Source of the DNA: Scalindua sp964344685
Lineage (GTDB): Bacteria; Planctomycetota; Brocadiia; Brocadiales; Scalinduaceae
Direction of reading: 5' to 3'
Length of the DNA: 64,000 bases
NCBI GenBank assembly: GCA_964344685.1
Contig: CAYFOK010000018.1
Span: 1-64,000, forward strand
Part shown: in pieces, positions 52,509-62,342 of the stretch
Position numbering within the stretch: position 1 is the stretch's first letter
How the letters are laid out: each line of letters starts with the position of its first letter
Notes under the pieces: generated by a model
The model's database searches: none
The model's input: only the letters and a program-made list of their open reading frames with translations
Told to the model about the DNA's origin: nothing
Made by a program: the position numbers and the translations under genes

Positions 52509-53360
52509 GTGAAAATAGTAGAAAAAACAGCAAAACGTCTAACTTTATGCAGGGCAAGAGTTTTTTTAGTGACGTTTATGGCAATTTTGTTTACTTCTCC
52601 GGTATTTGCTCAAGAGGCCTTGTGGGAGGAATTAAATGATGAGGCAAGCAGACTTTTACAGGAGAGGAGATATGCGGATGCAATAAAAGTGTGTGAAGAA
52701 GCAATAAAGGTTGCTACGGAAACATTTGCTCCTAACCATCCCTGTATTGCTATCTCCAAGAACCTACTGGGAACACTTTATTGGACGTATGGAAGATTTT
52801 CAGAGGCAGAGCCTCTCTTCATGCAGGCACTCGCGATTTACGAAGAAGGGCTTGGGCCTGATCATCCCAGGGCTGCAACGGTTATGCAGAATTTAGCGGA
52901 TATGTATCTGGCTCAGGATAGATATGCAGAAGCAGAGCCACTATATAAGGAAGCTCTCAGTATATATGAAAATGCTTTTGGCAAAGACCACTCCAGTGTT
53001 GTTGCCGCATTGAACAGTCTGGGAGGGCTTTTTCAAGACCAGGGTAAATATAGTGAAGCAGTGCCTGTTTTTGAACGGGCGTTGAGTATAGAAGAAAAGA
53101 CACTGGGCCAGGATCATCCTGATATTGCTACGGCACTGAATAACCTGGCGACACTTAACTACTATATGGGTGAGAACGAAACTGCTGAATCTCTTTACAT
53201 ACGGGCTCTTGAAATCTATGAAAAATCGTATGGCGAAGACCACCCATTTGTAGCGACCGTACTGGTGAACATGGTAGAATTTTATGAGAAAATCGGAAGG
53301 AGAGACGAAGCAGAAATTTTCTCTGAGAGAGTGAAAAAGATTCAGTCAAAGTACGAGTGA
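52509..53360 (+). CDS. exported tetratricopeptide-repeat protein
   Basis: A 283-residue protein. The N-terminus (to about residue 35, VTFMAILFTSPVFAQE) is a signal peptide, so it is periplasmic. It then has about five TPR repeats of 42 residues of the kinesin-light-chain type, each with a GxDHP spacer (LGPDHPRAATVMQNLADMY, FGKDHSSVVAALNSLGGL, LGQDHPDIATALNNLATL, YGEDHPFVATVLVNMVEF). The start is GTG with AAAGGG upstream. It diverges from the phosphate operon; a partner-binding role is likely. Confidence 0.8.
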   Translation: MKIVEKTAKRLTLCRARVFLVTFMAILFTSPVFAQEALWEELNDEASRLLQERRYADAIKVCEEAIKVATETFAPNHPCIAISKNLLGTLYWTYGRFSEAEPLFMQALAIYEEGLGPDHPRAATVMQNLADMYLAQDRYAEAEPLYKEALSIYENAFGKDHSSVVAALNSLGGLFQDQGKYSEAVPVFERALSIEEKTLGQDHPDIATALNNLATLNYYMGENETAESLYIRALEIYEKSYGEDHPFVATVLVNMVEFYEKIGRRDEAEIFSERVKKIQSKYE

Positions 53361-53380
53361 TGGTTTTTAAGAAAGTTTAG

Positions 53381-53479
53381 AGTGCCTTAAGTGATCTAAA
53401 GTGTCTAAAGTTAGTAAAATTGAGGATTAAGTACTCCATTTTTCTTTAAACTTTAGGCACTTTACACTTTAGCTCACTT
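53381..53479. repeat. imperfect palindrome of AGTG(N)CTAAAGT units
   Basis: The left arm (53381-53412) AGTGATCTAAAGTGTCTAAAG and the right arm (53447-53479), read on the other strand as AAGTGAGCTAAAGTG followed by TAAAGTGCCTAAAG, are complementary except at a few positions, with about 35 bases between. The element lies between the stop codons of the TPR and DUF5661-like genes. Similar heptamer-derived repeats occur in other bacteria. Confidence 0.6.
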
Positions 53480-53494
53480 CAAACTTTGTTGCAG

Positions 53495-53941
53495 CTATGT
53501 ACCCTTCTTCAATTGATCGGAGATAGACTTATTTAAAATATTCTGAGCTTCAACAAGCTTCTTGTATTTGGATTCGATTCGTTCAAGATTTTTTGATTGT
53601 ATTGCCTCCAGCAGATCACCTTCTATCTCGGCAACTTCAATTCTTTTATAATAATCCATAGTCTCTTTCAGGTGTGCCAATACAATCTTTCCGGTCAGTA
53701 TCGGGTGGTTATTAGTTACATTTGCATCCTCATAAATTGTTCCATGTTCCAGTTCAACTTCCAGTCCCTGCCGGAAAGTATCTAGTGAAATATCCATGTT
53801 TGTAGTATTTACCAGTTTCAAGATAGTGGACGCTTCTTCATCTGATACTTCATGATCAGTTATGACAGACCAATCTCTCAATCCAAGTTTATCGCATACT
53901 CTCTTTACCTCATCCTTTGTTACATATTCAGTAAAAGGCAT
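53495..53941 (-). CDS. DUF5661-like protein
   Basis: A 148-residue soluble protein. The central stretch FRQGLEVELEHGTIYEDANVTNNHPILTGKIVLAHLKETMDYY closely follows the DUF5661 pattern (G-E-HG, N-TN-P-TGKI-LAHL-YY). Function is unknown. The helical C-terminus adds to it. It converges with the TPR gene. Confidence 0.75.
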   Translation of the reverse strand: MPFTEYVTKDEVKRVCDKLGLRDWSVITDHEVSDEEASTILKLVNTTNMDISLDTFRQGLEVELEHGTIYEDANVTNNHPILTGKIVLAHLKETMDYYKRIEVAEIEGDLLEAIQSKNLERIESKYKKLVEAQNILNKSISDQLKKGT

Positions 53942-54169
53942 TGGTGTCTCCTTTCATCTAACAGTGCTAATCTTTGTAGACCGTTTATATGACAGTAAGT
54001 ATTATGATGGTATTGTAGAAGCAGGGACGCACTCTTTTTTGCTAAACAAGTTAATACTTTCAATAATTTGAGTCTAATAAAATGCTATTTGGAAAGCAAG
54101 TGAAAATTCACGTCTGTAAGGAGGGTGTGTCATTTGTTTTGAGGAAGGACCCAGGGGTTACCGCTATAT

Positions 54170-54727
54170 CTATTTGTGCCTTTCATGACAATCTTTTCTG
54201 ATCTGTCCGAGTGCTGTTGCTGCTGTGCCCATGGCTTTGACATCTGAAGATTTAAATGCTTCGTAAAAAAGATCTGCCTGCTTCAAATAGGTTTCAAAAA
54301 ATTCTTTTCCCTTGCTCGGGTAAGTGCACATTGTTTTCGAGTCCCTGTAAAATCGTTCTACCAGGTCGGATGCCGGGAGGGTTTGGTCCTGTACGCAACT
54401 ATTCTTAATGGCTTTAAAATCTTTTGACATACGTCTTTTTAAATCCATGTAGCTTTCATCATCAGTTTCTGCGGATGGTATTGATTTACTTTCTATTTCC
54501 TCAGTTTCAGAAAAGGAGTTTACCAGTTTAAATTTCAGCTTGGACGAGAATGTATTGTCTTTAGCTTTGAGGCTGACCTTAACATCTGTATCAGCAGCTA
54601 TTGTACATTTTTGTCCGTTTATAGTTACAGCTCCATTTTCCAGCTCATCAGCTAATGTTCTCAGCTTATCAGCCGTCTTCTTAACTGAAAGATAGAACTC
54701 CTGTTTCTGTTTTTTTGACTCAGACAT
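54170..54727 (-). CDS. XXXCH-domain protein
   Basis: 185 residues from the ATG at 54727 chosen because GGAGG lies five bases before it (an upstream frame adds eight residues). The N-terminal part resembles an amphipathic 'amphi-Trp' module (LADELENGAVTINGQKCTI), the C-terminal part is helical and ends IRKDCHERHK, the single CH that defines the XXXCH family. There is no CXXCH and no signal peptide. It diverges from the CXXCH protein at 55012, whose C-terminal helix ends with a similar RKACFGCHQQSR. Confidence 0.65.
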   Translation of the reverse strand: MSESKKQKQEFYLSVKKTADKLRTLADELENGAVTINGQKCTIAADTDVKVSLKAKDNTFSSKLKFKLVNSFSETEEIESKSIPSAETDDESYMDLKRRMSKDFKAIKNSCVQDQTLPASDLVERFYRDSKTMCTYPSKGKEFFETYLKQADLFYEAFKSSDVKAMGTAATALGQIRKDCHERHK

Positions 54728-55011
54728 TGTTGCCTCCATTTCATGGAACATATTTCAAAAGATGACAAAACAAAGGTAAAACAAGTTTATCACATCCGGT
54801 ATTGGAGTGCAAGTGCCGCATTGTACGAATACACAAAAAAGTGATAGTCAGGTGTCAAAAAAATAATTTGATATTAGGTCTCCAATGATTTAATCTCTAT
54901 ATGTTCCTGTTGAGCAGCAAAGATCTAGGGATGCAAAATAAAAAATGGTTACACCGGGATTTATAATTAATAAGTGATGGGTATTAACTTGATATATAAT
55001 GGAGGAGATGG

Positions 55012-55557
55012 ATGCAGAAAATCAGTAATAGATGTGTGGTTATGCTTTTTGTACTCTTTCTAACTACCGGAATTTTATATACCGGATGGATGTGTAATGA
55101 TACTTTCTGTGATGATATCGAAACTCTCCATACAGACAAATCTACACCAACTCAGGGCCTGATGCGTATAATCGGTTCTCATACTTCTAGAATGCTGGAC
55201 GCGATAATGATAGGTGATTTCAGTGCGGTTCTAAAGGAGTCTGTAGAGATTATCAATGCCAGTGATGTTGTCATGCGTATGTTTTTTTCTGCAGATGGAA
55301 AGCCGGGAGAGTGGTTCAGCAAAGCCGGTAATAATCCAGATGATCCAAAAGCCGTTCAAGCCATGAGGGAGGAGTTTGAAAAATATCTGAAGCTGGTTAC
55401 TGATGCTTCCAGGAATGTCGCTGAATCTTCAAAGAAGAAAAATATTGTAGAAACTTATAACAGTTTTGATGCAATGTTAAGAAAGGCATGTTTCGGTTGC
55501 CATCAACAATCCCGTCTGGAATGGCCTGGATGGATGAAGCAGGCAGAGGACAAATAA
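55012..55557 (+). CDS. exported cytochrome c'-like protein with one CXXCH
   Basis: A 181-residue protein. It has a hydrophobic N-terminus (VVMLFVLFLTTGILYTGW) for export, a helical middle and a single haem-binding CFGCH near residue 159, close to the C-terminus, the position seen in cytochrome c'-type four-helix bundles. It likely binds a haem in the periplasm; ligand or electron partner unknown. GGAGGAG precedes the start, and TATAAT lies about 20 bases upstream. Confidence 0.75.
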   Translation: MQKISNRCVVMLFVLFLTTGILYTGWMCNDTFCDDIETLHTDKSTPTQGLMRIIGSHTSRMLDAIMIGDFSAVLKESVEIINASDVVMRMFFSADGKPGEWFSKAGNNPDDPKAVQAMREEFEKYLKLVTDASRNVAESSKKKNIVETYNSFDAMLRKACFGCHQQSRLEWPGWMKQAEDK

Positions 55558-55632
55558 TTTAAAATAAAGCATGCAACATCGGGGGGGGCTACATACTATA
55601 TCTTAAATGTGTCAAGAAAATTAGCACCGTGA

Positions 55633-56448
55633 TTAACTACCCTCAATAATTCGTTCATGAATTTCCTGGATTTGTCTGGCATTATGACCCTCAATCTTTT
55701 TAATAGTATTGATCTGCTCCTGAGATGCCTCATAAATATGCTTGTCAATATACCAGTTCACACTCTCTGTATAAGGTGGTGTAGTAAGCGACCCCTTGTA
55801 AAAATAGAGGCCCTCCTCAGATTTGTTTTTCCGGGCAACCATTAAAAGATCACTCAATCTTACTCGGCCTGACTGGATATTTTGGACCGAGTGTATTTCC
55901 TCCGGAATAAGATCACGAAAGTCACTGATAAACTTATTCTCTTCTCCCATCTTAAAGAGAATACTTACCACCAGATACTCGATCCTGCCATTTTCCTCAT
56001 CTTCAGAGATATTTACGATATGCATTTCCATTGGATATGTCATGCCGTCCAGTTGATGCTCTGAGGGTGTATGAAAATGCATCTGCTTGAATTGGAATGT
56101 TTTACCATGAGCCGAGATAGTACTTCCCTCTGCAAAATAGAGCTGTATTGTGTGGCCCAGGTTCGCAACGGCATCAACTTCATCCTTATATCTGACGCTA
56201 ATGGTACGGCTATCTACATGCTCAACCGATTTAGTCAGAATATTAATAGGCGACTGAATCAATCCATGTTCAAGTCCCGGCAATGCAAACCCCTGTTTGT
56301 TTTCTTTTGGAACATCAAAGAATTGAGCTTCTAACTCTTCAGTTTGTCTATTATCCCGTAGAACCTTCCTGATGTTAACTCCTTTGCTTGAATTACAGGC
56401 GGTTGACAGGAGAATTGCCATTAAGATTACATAGATTATTTGTTTCAT
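55633..56448 (-). CDS. alpha-class carbonic anhydrase, lipoprotein
   Basis: A 271-residue protein. A lipobox (LSTAC, residues 14-18) implies attachment to a membrane. The zinc ligands are visible as the histidines in QMHFHTPSEH and MEMHIVN, and the C-terminal signature GSLTTPPYTESVNW is clear. Reversibly hydrates CO2 in the periplasm. Its nearest neighbour, the CXXCH protein, is convergent and 75 bases away. Confidence 0.92.
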   Translation of the reverse strand: MKQIIYVILMAILLSTACNSSKGVNIRKVLRDNRQTEELEAQFFDVPKENKQGFALPGLEHGLIQSPINILTKSVEHVDSRTISVRYKDEVDAVANLGHTIQLYFAEGSTISAHGKTFQFKQMHFHTPSEHQLDGMTYPMEMHIVNISEDEENGRIEYLVVSILFKMGEENKFISDFRDLIPEEIHSVQNIQSGRVRLSDLLMVARKNKSEEGLYFYKGSLTTPPYTESVNWYIDKHIYEASQEQINTIKKIEGHNARQIQEIHERIIEGS

Positions 56449-56901
56449 CTGATTTATTTCATCGGCATTTCATTACATTTAATAAATGGTGGATAATTTG
56501 CAAAATGAATGCCTAATTTTTCCTGTAACACTTGTGTATTCTAAAATCTATAAATATCTAAAAATTATAGCCTTAGGAAAATCAGGAAAGGCTTATACGT
56601 TTCATAACTTTTTTGATTTTACGAAAATATTACGGAATTATGAAAATTTGAGCGAAAAAAATACAGGTTGATGAGTTTTTACTGCTGATCAAAAGGTTCT
56701 AGAATTAAGGTGTGTGTTCAATGAATCAGGATCGCTTAAACTATAATATTAGAATTTCAGTTATAGCAAGGTTCAGGCAAAAACATCTTGATATCAACAG
56801 TTCGTGGGCTTAATATTTTGTATATTTTGTTGGTTCATAATAAAATATTGCTGTAGCTGAAAAGTAATTACACATTATAGAGTATTTGAGAATTTTCTTA
56901 A
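56449..56901. other. 453-base intergenic region
   Basis: AT-rich; a plus-strand 61-codon frame at 56486-56671 lacks a ribosome-binding site and convincing composition. No hairpin or repeat recognised. Confidence 0.5.
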
Positions 56902-57261
56902 ATGCACAAGTGCTTTGCTCATATTGGTGAATTTCTGAATAAGTGCAATTTCAAAGGATCTGATCGTTACTTTTTCCACCGGGTGGCAGGTTCTTATGTA
57001 ATTCTTGTTCAGCTGGATGGGTCTCCAGACGGGAAGGGCTTTACTGTTTCGTACGGGCTCCATCCGATTCTGCCAGATGTAAAAAGAATACACCATCGAG
57101 ACTACCTTTTCACAAACTGCAAATTTAAAGGTCAGGTTCTTAATTCTCGAAAAAACCCTGTCTGGAGCTATCATTTGGACGATAATGCTCTCGCAACTTT
57201 GACCGGCAGGCTTCTTGCCGGAATCTCATCCCTTGAATCTAAAATACACCATTTAGACTGA
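56902..57261 (+). CDS. DUF4304-like small protein
   Basis: A 119-residue protein: FLNKCNFKGSDRYFFHRVAGSYVILVQLDG then GKGFTVSYGLHPIL resembles DUF4304. An in-frame stop lies directly before the ATG, so the start is fixed. The minus strand also has a 99-codon frame here, but this one has the better protein composition. Function unknown. Confidence 0.5.
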   Translation: MHKCFAHIGEFLNKCNFKGSDRYFFHRVAGSYVILVQLDGSPDGKGFTVSYGLHPILPDVKRIHHRDYLFTNCKFKGQVLNSRKNPVWSYHLDDNALATLTGRLLAGISSLESKIHHLD

Positions 57262-57327
57262 CTTTAATTATATTTGTAAGTGCAGATCAGGTTTATCGTC
57301 TAATTAGTAGTTCACTGTGAAAGTTTC

Positions 57328-57343
57328 GCAACCTGAAGGTTGC
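57328..57343. terminator. 7-bp hairpin between convergent genes
   Basis: GCAACCT-GA-AGGTTGC, a perfect palindrome, followed on the plus strand by an AT-rich run that ends in seven T (about 57360). It lies between the DUF4304-like gene and hemA and may act as a terminator; the same palindrome is known as an interspersed repeat in other genomes. Confidence 0.4.
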
Positions 57344-57357
57344 AGATTCTTAATTTA

Positions 57358-58644
57358 TTATTTTTTTGAATCCTCTTTCTTGTGGTGGATACCAAAGAGG
57401 TGTTTTATCGTCTCTACATATTGGAAACCGCCGCCGTTCTTTGCCTTCTCTTTTCCAACCTTGGCGGGCTTGTGGAGGATTTTGTTGAGTGTTCGCTGCA
57501 TTGAATAGACTATGTGTTCCCATTCATCATGTGCGATATCTCCCAGTTTTGGACGCAGTCTCTCAAGCTCCTGCTCTCCTATTTCGTGGAAATGATTTCT
57601 CAGTTGGGAAATAGCTGGTCCTATCTTCAATTCTTCTACCCATGCCATGTATTTGGACACTTCCTTGTCGATTATCGTAACACATTTGGGGATATCCTTT
57701 TTTCTCTCCTCTGCGTTGCTGTTAGCGACTTTATTCAGGTCATTTATGTCGTACAGGTAGACGTTGTCTATCTTTGCGATTTCAGGGTCAATATCCCTTG
57801 GGAAGGCGATGTCTATTAGAAGCATCGGGTTACCCCTGCGTGCCTTAATGGCGTTCTTAATGTGTTCTGTGTGGATTACATGGCGAGGGGATGCGGTAGA
57901 ACTGATGATTATGTCTGCCTGCGGAAGATATTCATCAAGCTTTTCGTAGTTTATTGCCTTACCGTCATATTCTTCAGCAAGGGACTTTGCTTTGTCAAAG
58001 TTTCTGTTTGCCACTATTGCCGTTTTTGCGCCGCGTTCCACCAGATGTTTTAATACAAGTTCGCACATCTCTCCGGCACCGATTATAAACAGCGTCTTCT
58101 CTGAGAAGTCTTTGAAAACCTTGATGGCAAGGTCAACGGCTACCGTGCTCACAGATATATTTCCTTTGCCTATGGCTGTCTTCGTGTGTACGTCCTTGGC
58201 GACGGTCAGGGCGCGCTGGAAGAGCTGGTTAAGAATACTTCCTGTTGTCTCTGCAGTAGTCGCCGTCATGTACGCTTCCTTTACTTGGGAGATTATCTGT
58301 GTCTCGCCGAGAACTCCTGAATTGAGGCTGGAGGCGACAAAAAACAGGTGCCTGACAGCATTTATGCCCTGGTGATGGTACATGTGATCGGAGAATTCCT
58401 CTTTTGGCACACTATGGAAGGCTGAAAAGAAATCCAGCAGTGTCTCCTTATCTAAACTGTCATCTGGTGACATTGCATAAATTTCAACACGGTTACATGT
58501 AGAGAGTATAACCGTCTCTGACGACGGGAAAGTCTGTGCAAATGAAGAGAGCGCTATTGGCACTGAAGAGGGGCTGAAGGCAAGCTTCTCCCTTATTTCC
58601 ACAGGTGCAGAGTCATGATTTAAACCAAGTGTATGTAAATTCAT
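57358..58644 (-). CDS. hemA: glutamyl-tRNA reductase
   Basis: First enzyme of the C5 haem pathway, reducing glutamyl-tRNA to glutamate-1-semialdehyde with NADPH. The 428 residues have the catalytic cysteine in STCNRVEIYA (residue 50 region), the NADPH loop FIIGAGEMCELVL near 190 and a C-terminal dimerisation helix. Its start lies 24 bases after the ccsA stop, so they share a message. Confidence 0.93.
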   Translation of the reverse strand: MNLHTLGLNHDSAPVEIREKLAFSPSSVPIALSSFAQTFPSSETVILSTCNRVEIYAMSPDDSLDKETLLDFFSAFHSVPKEEFSDHMYHHQGINAVRHLFFVASSLNSGVLGETQIISQVKEAYMTATTAETTGSILNQLFQRALTVAKDVHTKTAIGKGNISVSTVAVDLAIKVFKDFSEKTLFIIGAGEMCELVLKHLVERGAKTAIVANRNFDKAKSLAEEYDGKAINYEKLDEYLPQADIIISSTASPRHVIHTEHIKNAIKARRGNPMLLIDIAFPRDIDPEIAKIDNVYLYDINDLNKVANSNAEERKKDIPKCVTIIDKEVSKYMAWVEELKIGPAISQLRNHFHEIGEQELERLRPKLGDIAHDEWEHIVYSMQRTLNKILHKPAKVGKEKAKNGGGFQYVETIKHLFGIHHKKEDSKK

Positions 58645-58668
58645 AATTATATTAATCTATTTTAAGAT

Positions 58669-59568
58669 TCAACTTTTTTCCATACCGGGCGGATCAGGGA
58701 CTATTATCTCTTGCTCAAGAATTACAGAACTCTTCTCATATCCATGCTTATGTCCCATTAAGAATGGACCGATAAAGGTAAATATTACAATAACAAAACC
58801 GGCTATGGTAACTATTGCCACCTTTGTGCCATGAAAAGATGCTCCGAGTCTAAGGTGTAATATTGCGGCATAGATAAGCCATGTCAATGACCCCAGCAGC
58901 ACTTTCGGGTCCAGGTACCAGAGCAGTCCCAATATATTTGTTGTCTTCGCCCATACGGTACCTGAAATAAGGCCGATAGTCAGTAATGGAAAACCAAAAG
59001 TGATAGTTTTCCACATTAATGCATCCAGAGACTCAAGAGAGGGCAAACTATCAAAAAGAGGGCCAAAGGATTTTTTCTTCAACTGCCTCTCCATCGTAAG
59101 GTACATAATGCTGAATATGAAAGAGACAGTAAACGAGGCATAGCCCAGAAATATGGGTATTATGTGTGCATACAGCCAGAATGTTTTCAGGTCAGCTGTC
59201 AGCGCCAGGTCGTTTTTTACCAGTGTAATTGCGGCAATCGAAAACCCGGTAACTATCGGCATAACAAAGGGAGTCAGCGATTGCAGTCTGTATAAAAATT
59301 TGAGTATCACAGAGAGCAGCACAATCAGAGAGAGGTAGAATGTAGATGACTCAAAAAGTGTTGATATCGGCAATGTGCCGGATTGTGAACTTAAAATAAT
59401 TAAAAATGCGCAGTGGATTATTAAGCCAGCCAGGATAAAGTAATCGGCCAGCCTCTTACTGAATCTGTTCGGGTTGAATATAGACCCAACCTCCCAGATT
59501 GAATCCAGAAAATAGAGAACAATTGCTGCTATAAAGATAAATTGTATGGGACTGAACATGCTTACCAT
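58669..59568 (-). CDS. CcsA/HemX-like cytochrome c assembly membrane protein
   Basis: A 299-residue protein with eight hydrophobic spans. The tryptophan-rich region LGLLWYLDPKVLLGSLTWL resembles the WWD motif of CcsA/ResC-type haem handling proteins, and HIIPIFLGYASF the family's conserved histidine segment. It precedes hemA by 24 bases, an arrangement (hemX-hemA) seen in several phyla. Role in haem delivery to cytochromes is likely, but a HemX role cannot be excluded. The start could be the second ATG. Confidence 0.8.
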   Translation of the reverse strand: MVSMFSPIQFIFIAAIVLYFLDSIWEVGSIFNPNRFSKRLADYFILAGLIIHCAFLIILSSQSGTLPISTLFESSTFYLSLIVLLSVILKFLYRLQSLTPFVMPIVTGFSIAAITLVKNDLALTADLKTFWLYAHIIPIFLGYASFTVSFIFSIMYLTMERQLKKKSFGPLFDSLPSLESLDALMWKTITFGFPLLTIGLISGTVWAKTTNILGLLWYLDPKVLLGSLTWLIYAAILHLRLGASFHGTKVAIVTIAGFVIVIFTFIGPFLMGHKHGYEKSSVILEQEIIVPDPPGMEKS

Positions 59569-59761
59569 TAAAAATTATCTATCATAGTGCGGTGAATCCG
59601 AACTATGTCTAAGTCTGGTAAATATTTGTATAAATCTTTCAAGGCTGCTCGAACTAAAGAAACATGTAATTTTATAGTAAAAAAACAATTAATCAAATAA
59701 AAAAATGTGCTATGAAGATAGTTAGAGCATGCTGCAGATTAGGAAGATTGAAAGGTGAAGT

Positions 59762-60184
59762 TTAACCGGTTATATTAAATGTTCTGGTCATTCTTAAAAA
59801 TCGCTTAAGATGGCGTTTGAAATTCAAACCTGTTTCTTCGAGTCGCTGGGCTTGTGACTCGACAATATTTCTCATAAATTCCTCACTGTTTTTGAGATTG
59901 GCATCGAATGCTATTTTGTCCATAGTGCTGATCTTGCAATCAGTAAGAGCTTTTGCGGTAGCGATACGTTTATTTCCTGTTATTAAAGACATCTCGCCAA
60001 AAAAGTCACCTGAATCAAGAGTGGCCAGTATTATCTCATTGTCTTCTGCACTCATAACTATTTTTACCCTTCCTGAATCGATAAAATACATTTCCTTGCC
60101 TTCTTCCTGCTTGTCAAAAATAACTTCTCCCTCTTTATAACGCCGCTTTTTTTCGGTAAAAACCAATCCCTCAAGATTCATCAT
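59762..60184 (-). CDS. cyclic-nucleotide-binding-domain protein
   Basis: A 140-residue single cNMP-binding domain (YKEGEVIFDKQEEGKEMYFIDSG, then DSGDFFGEMSLITGNKRIATAKAL, the phosphate-binding cassette). There is no helix-turn-helix, so it is not a Crp/FNR regulator by itself. Ligand and target unknown. It stands alone between ccsA and the OPT transporter gene. Confidence 0.8.
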   Translation of the reverse strand: MMNLEGLVFTEKKRRYKEGEVIFDKQEEGKEMYFIDSGRVKIVMSAEDNEIILATLDSGDFFGEMSLITGNKRIATAKALTDCKISTMDKIAFDANLKNSEEFMRNIVESQAQRLEETGLNFKRHLKRFLRMTRTFNITG

Positions 60185-60386
60185 TTTATTTTTACCTCTC
60201 CTTTATCTATTCGCCGGGTTTCAGATTTGTTTCCTCCTTCACCCACAAAATTCATTATATATCATGTTTAATAGAAACACAAGTTTAGGAATTTCTCCTG
60301 TTATAATTAATGAAGAATGTCAGTAATTTGGTTCATAGATAACAGAATTTATCTTAGAGAGGGCGTACAGACAAGTAGATACTAAG

Positions 60387-62330
60387 CTACAGACTTTTTT
60401 TGTTGATATAACGTAATAAGAGAAGAGCCAGCCCTGCAAAGATAAATAGAGATACTATATTGTTGAATGGCCCCATCCACAGATACCCTATCTCAAGCGT
60501 GGTAATAAATGTCCTGCTGTATGATGCTGCCAGTGCCAGTCCTACTCCTACGAGAGCGCTTCCGGCTATCAGACCAGAACTGAACAAAATACCGCTTTCA
60601 CGTCTTTTCTTCTCCAGGTTTTCATCTTTTGTTCTTTCAGTCAATAGCCTCAGTAATCCGCCTGCCATTATTGGTGTAGTAAGATATAGGGGTAAATAAA
60701 CGCCTACCGCAAATGGGAGAGAGCGAATACCGACAAGCTCTACAATGGCTGCCAGGAATATTCCTATGATTACAAATCTCCATGGAAGCTCTCCGGTGAT
60801 TACACCCTTTACTACCAGTGACATCAGTGTTGCCTGAGGCGCCGGCAACTCCTCAGATCCAATTCCAACGCCTTTGTGGAGTCTTAATATTACCCAACCT
60901 ACAAAAATTGCAGATGTCATTACCCCGATAAACTCACCAATCTGCTGTTTCCATGGTGTTGCTCCCACCAGGAAACCTGTCTTCAGGTCCTGTGACGTAT
61001 CTCCCGCAATTGCAATAGATATGCAGACAACTGCACCAACACTCAGTGCTATTATCAAATGCGAATCTGATGTCCATCCAATGAGAGAAAAGATCAGGCT
61101 TGTCAATAAGAGTGTGGTAATCGTCATACCGGAGACCGGGTTTGAGGATGACCCGATAAGTCCGACAACTCTTGAAGATACCGTAACAAAGAAAAATGAG
61201 AAAATGACCATAAGGAATGCCACCAGTAGATTGGGGATAACATGAATTTCAGTTGCAGTCCAGAAAGAGAGAACCATCCACAGAGATATCCCTAATATGA
61301 CAGCGCCGGCGATAACGATCGGCATTGGAAGGTCTCTGTCAGTTCTCTCTTCCATTTCCCTGTTCTTCTTTGAGACCCTTCTTAAGCCTGTTTTGAAAGT
61401 TGCCAGTATGGTTGGTATTGCCCGTACTAAAGTTATCATTCCGCCGAAAGCAACTGCACCGGCACCGATATACCTGATATAATAGTGCCATATTTCTTTA
61501 ATGCTCATTTGAGAGATCAGTACTTTGGCCGGGTAGATAGGTTCGGTAGAGTTTTTGCCAACTGCCATAATCAACGGTATTATCACCAGCCATGCAAGGG
61601 CGCCTCCACTCAGCATAATGGCAGAAATCCTGGACCCGATAATGTATCCGACTCCAAGAAGGGCGGGTGTGATCTCTCCAGTTATTTTACCGCCTCTATA
61701 GAATGGTATATCCCATGAAGGTCTGAAGTTCCAGAGTTTGAGACCGTTCATCAGGAATTCGTAAAGAGCACCTATGCCCAATCCCATAAACACGGTTCTT
61801 GCTTCTGTTCCCCCTTTATCTCCGGCCACCAATACCTCTGCACAGGCAGTGCCCTCAGGGTAGGGAAGCCGTCCGTGCTGCTTTGATATAAGCAGGCTTC
61901 TCAGGGGTATCATGAATAGTACCCCCAATAATCCGCCCAGAAGAGAGAAGACAAATATTTTAGTCAGTTCTGGTTTCATACCCCAGATTATGAGGGCGGG
62001 AAAGGTGAAAATGACTCCGGCTGCCAGAGATTCACCCGCTGAACCTACCGTCTGTACCATATTATTTTCAAGGATGCTTCCTTTACCGATAATGCGGAAA
62101 ATGGCGACAGCCATAACAGCTACAGGTATTGACGCACTCACGGTTAAACCTACTTTCAGTCCTATGTACGCATTGGCAGCGGCAAAGATAATTCCCAGAA
62201 CCATTCCCGTACCTATAGCTTTAAAAGTAAATTCCGGCAGGAATTCCCGTTTGCCGATATACGGTTTATACTGGTCACCCGGGATCTCCTGATACGCATC
62301 TGAAGATAGTTTTCGTGTCTCTTTTTTCAT
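60387..62330 (-). CDS. OPT-family oligopeptide transporter
   Basis: A 647-residue inner-membrane protein with about 15 hydrophobic segments. The N-terminus (FTFKAIGTGMVLGIIFAAANAYIGLKVGLTVSASIP) is the conserved OPT signature and SSSNPVSGMTI is another. Imports oligopeptides or metal chelates, driven by protons. It is followed on the upstream side by a large palindrome and hisS. Confidence 0.92.
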   Translation of the reverse strand: MKKETRKLSSDAYQEIPGDQYKPYIGKREFLPEFTFKAIGTGMVLGIIFAAANAYIGLKVGLTVSASIPVAVMAVAIFRIIGKGSILENNMVQTVGSAGESLAAGVIFTFPALIIWGMKPELTKIFVFSLLGGLLGVLFMIPLRSLLISKQHGRLPYPEGTACAEVLVAGDKGGTEARTVFMGLGIGALYEFLMNGLKLWNFRPSWDIPFYRGGKITGEITPALLGVGYIIGSRISAIMLSGGALAWLVIIPLIMAVGKNSTEPIYPAKVLISQMSIKEIWHYYIRYIGAGAVAFGGMITLVRAIPTILATFKTGLRRVSKKNREMEERTDRDLPMPIVIAGAVILGISLWMVLSFWTATEIHVIPNLLVAFLMVIFSFFFVTVSSRVVGLIGSSSNPVSGMTITTLLLTSLIFSLIGWTSDSHLIIALSVGAVVCISIAIAGDTSQDLKTGFLVGATPWKQQIGEFIGVMTSAIFVGWVILRLHKGVGIGSEELPAPQATLMSLVVKGVITGELPWRFVIIGIFLAAIVELVGIRSLPFAVGVYLPLYLTTPIMAGGLLRLLTERTKDENLEKKRRESGILFSSGLIAGSALVGVGLALAASYSRTFITTLEIGYLWMGPFNNIVSLFIFAGLALLLLRYINKKSL

Positions 62331-62342
62331 TTTATTAACAAA

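Noticed and set aside
56486..56671. 61-codon plus-strand frame
   Set aside because: No Shine-Dalgarno sequence and a composition expected of AT-rich noncoding DNA.
56875..57174. 99-codon minus-strand frame
   Set aside because: Opposite strand of the DUF4304-like gene, which has the better protein composition and start.
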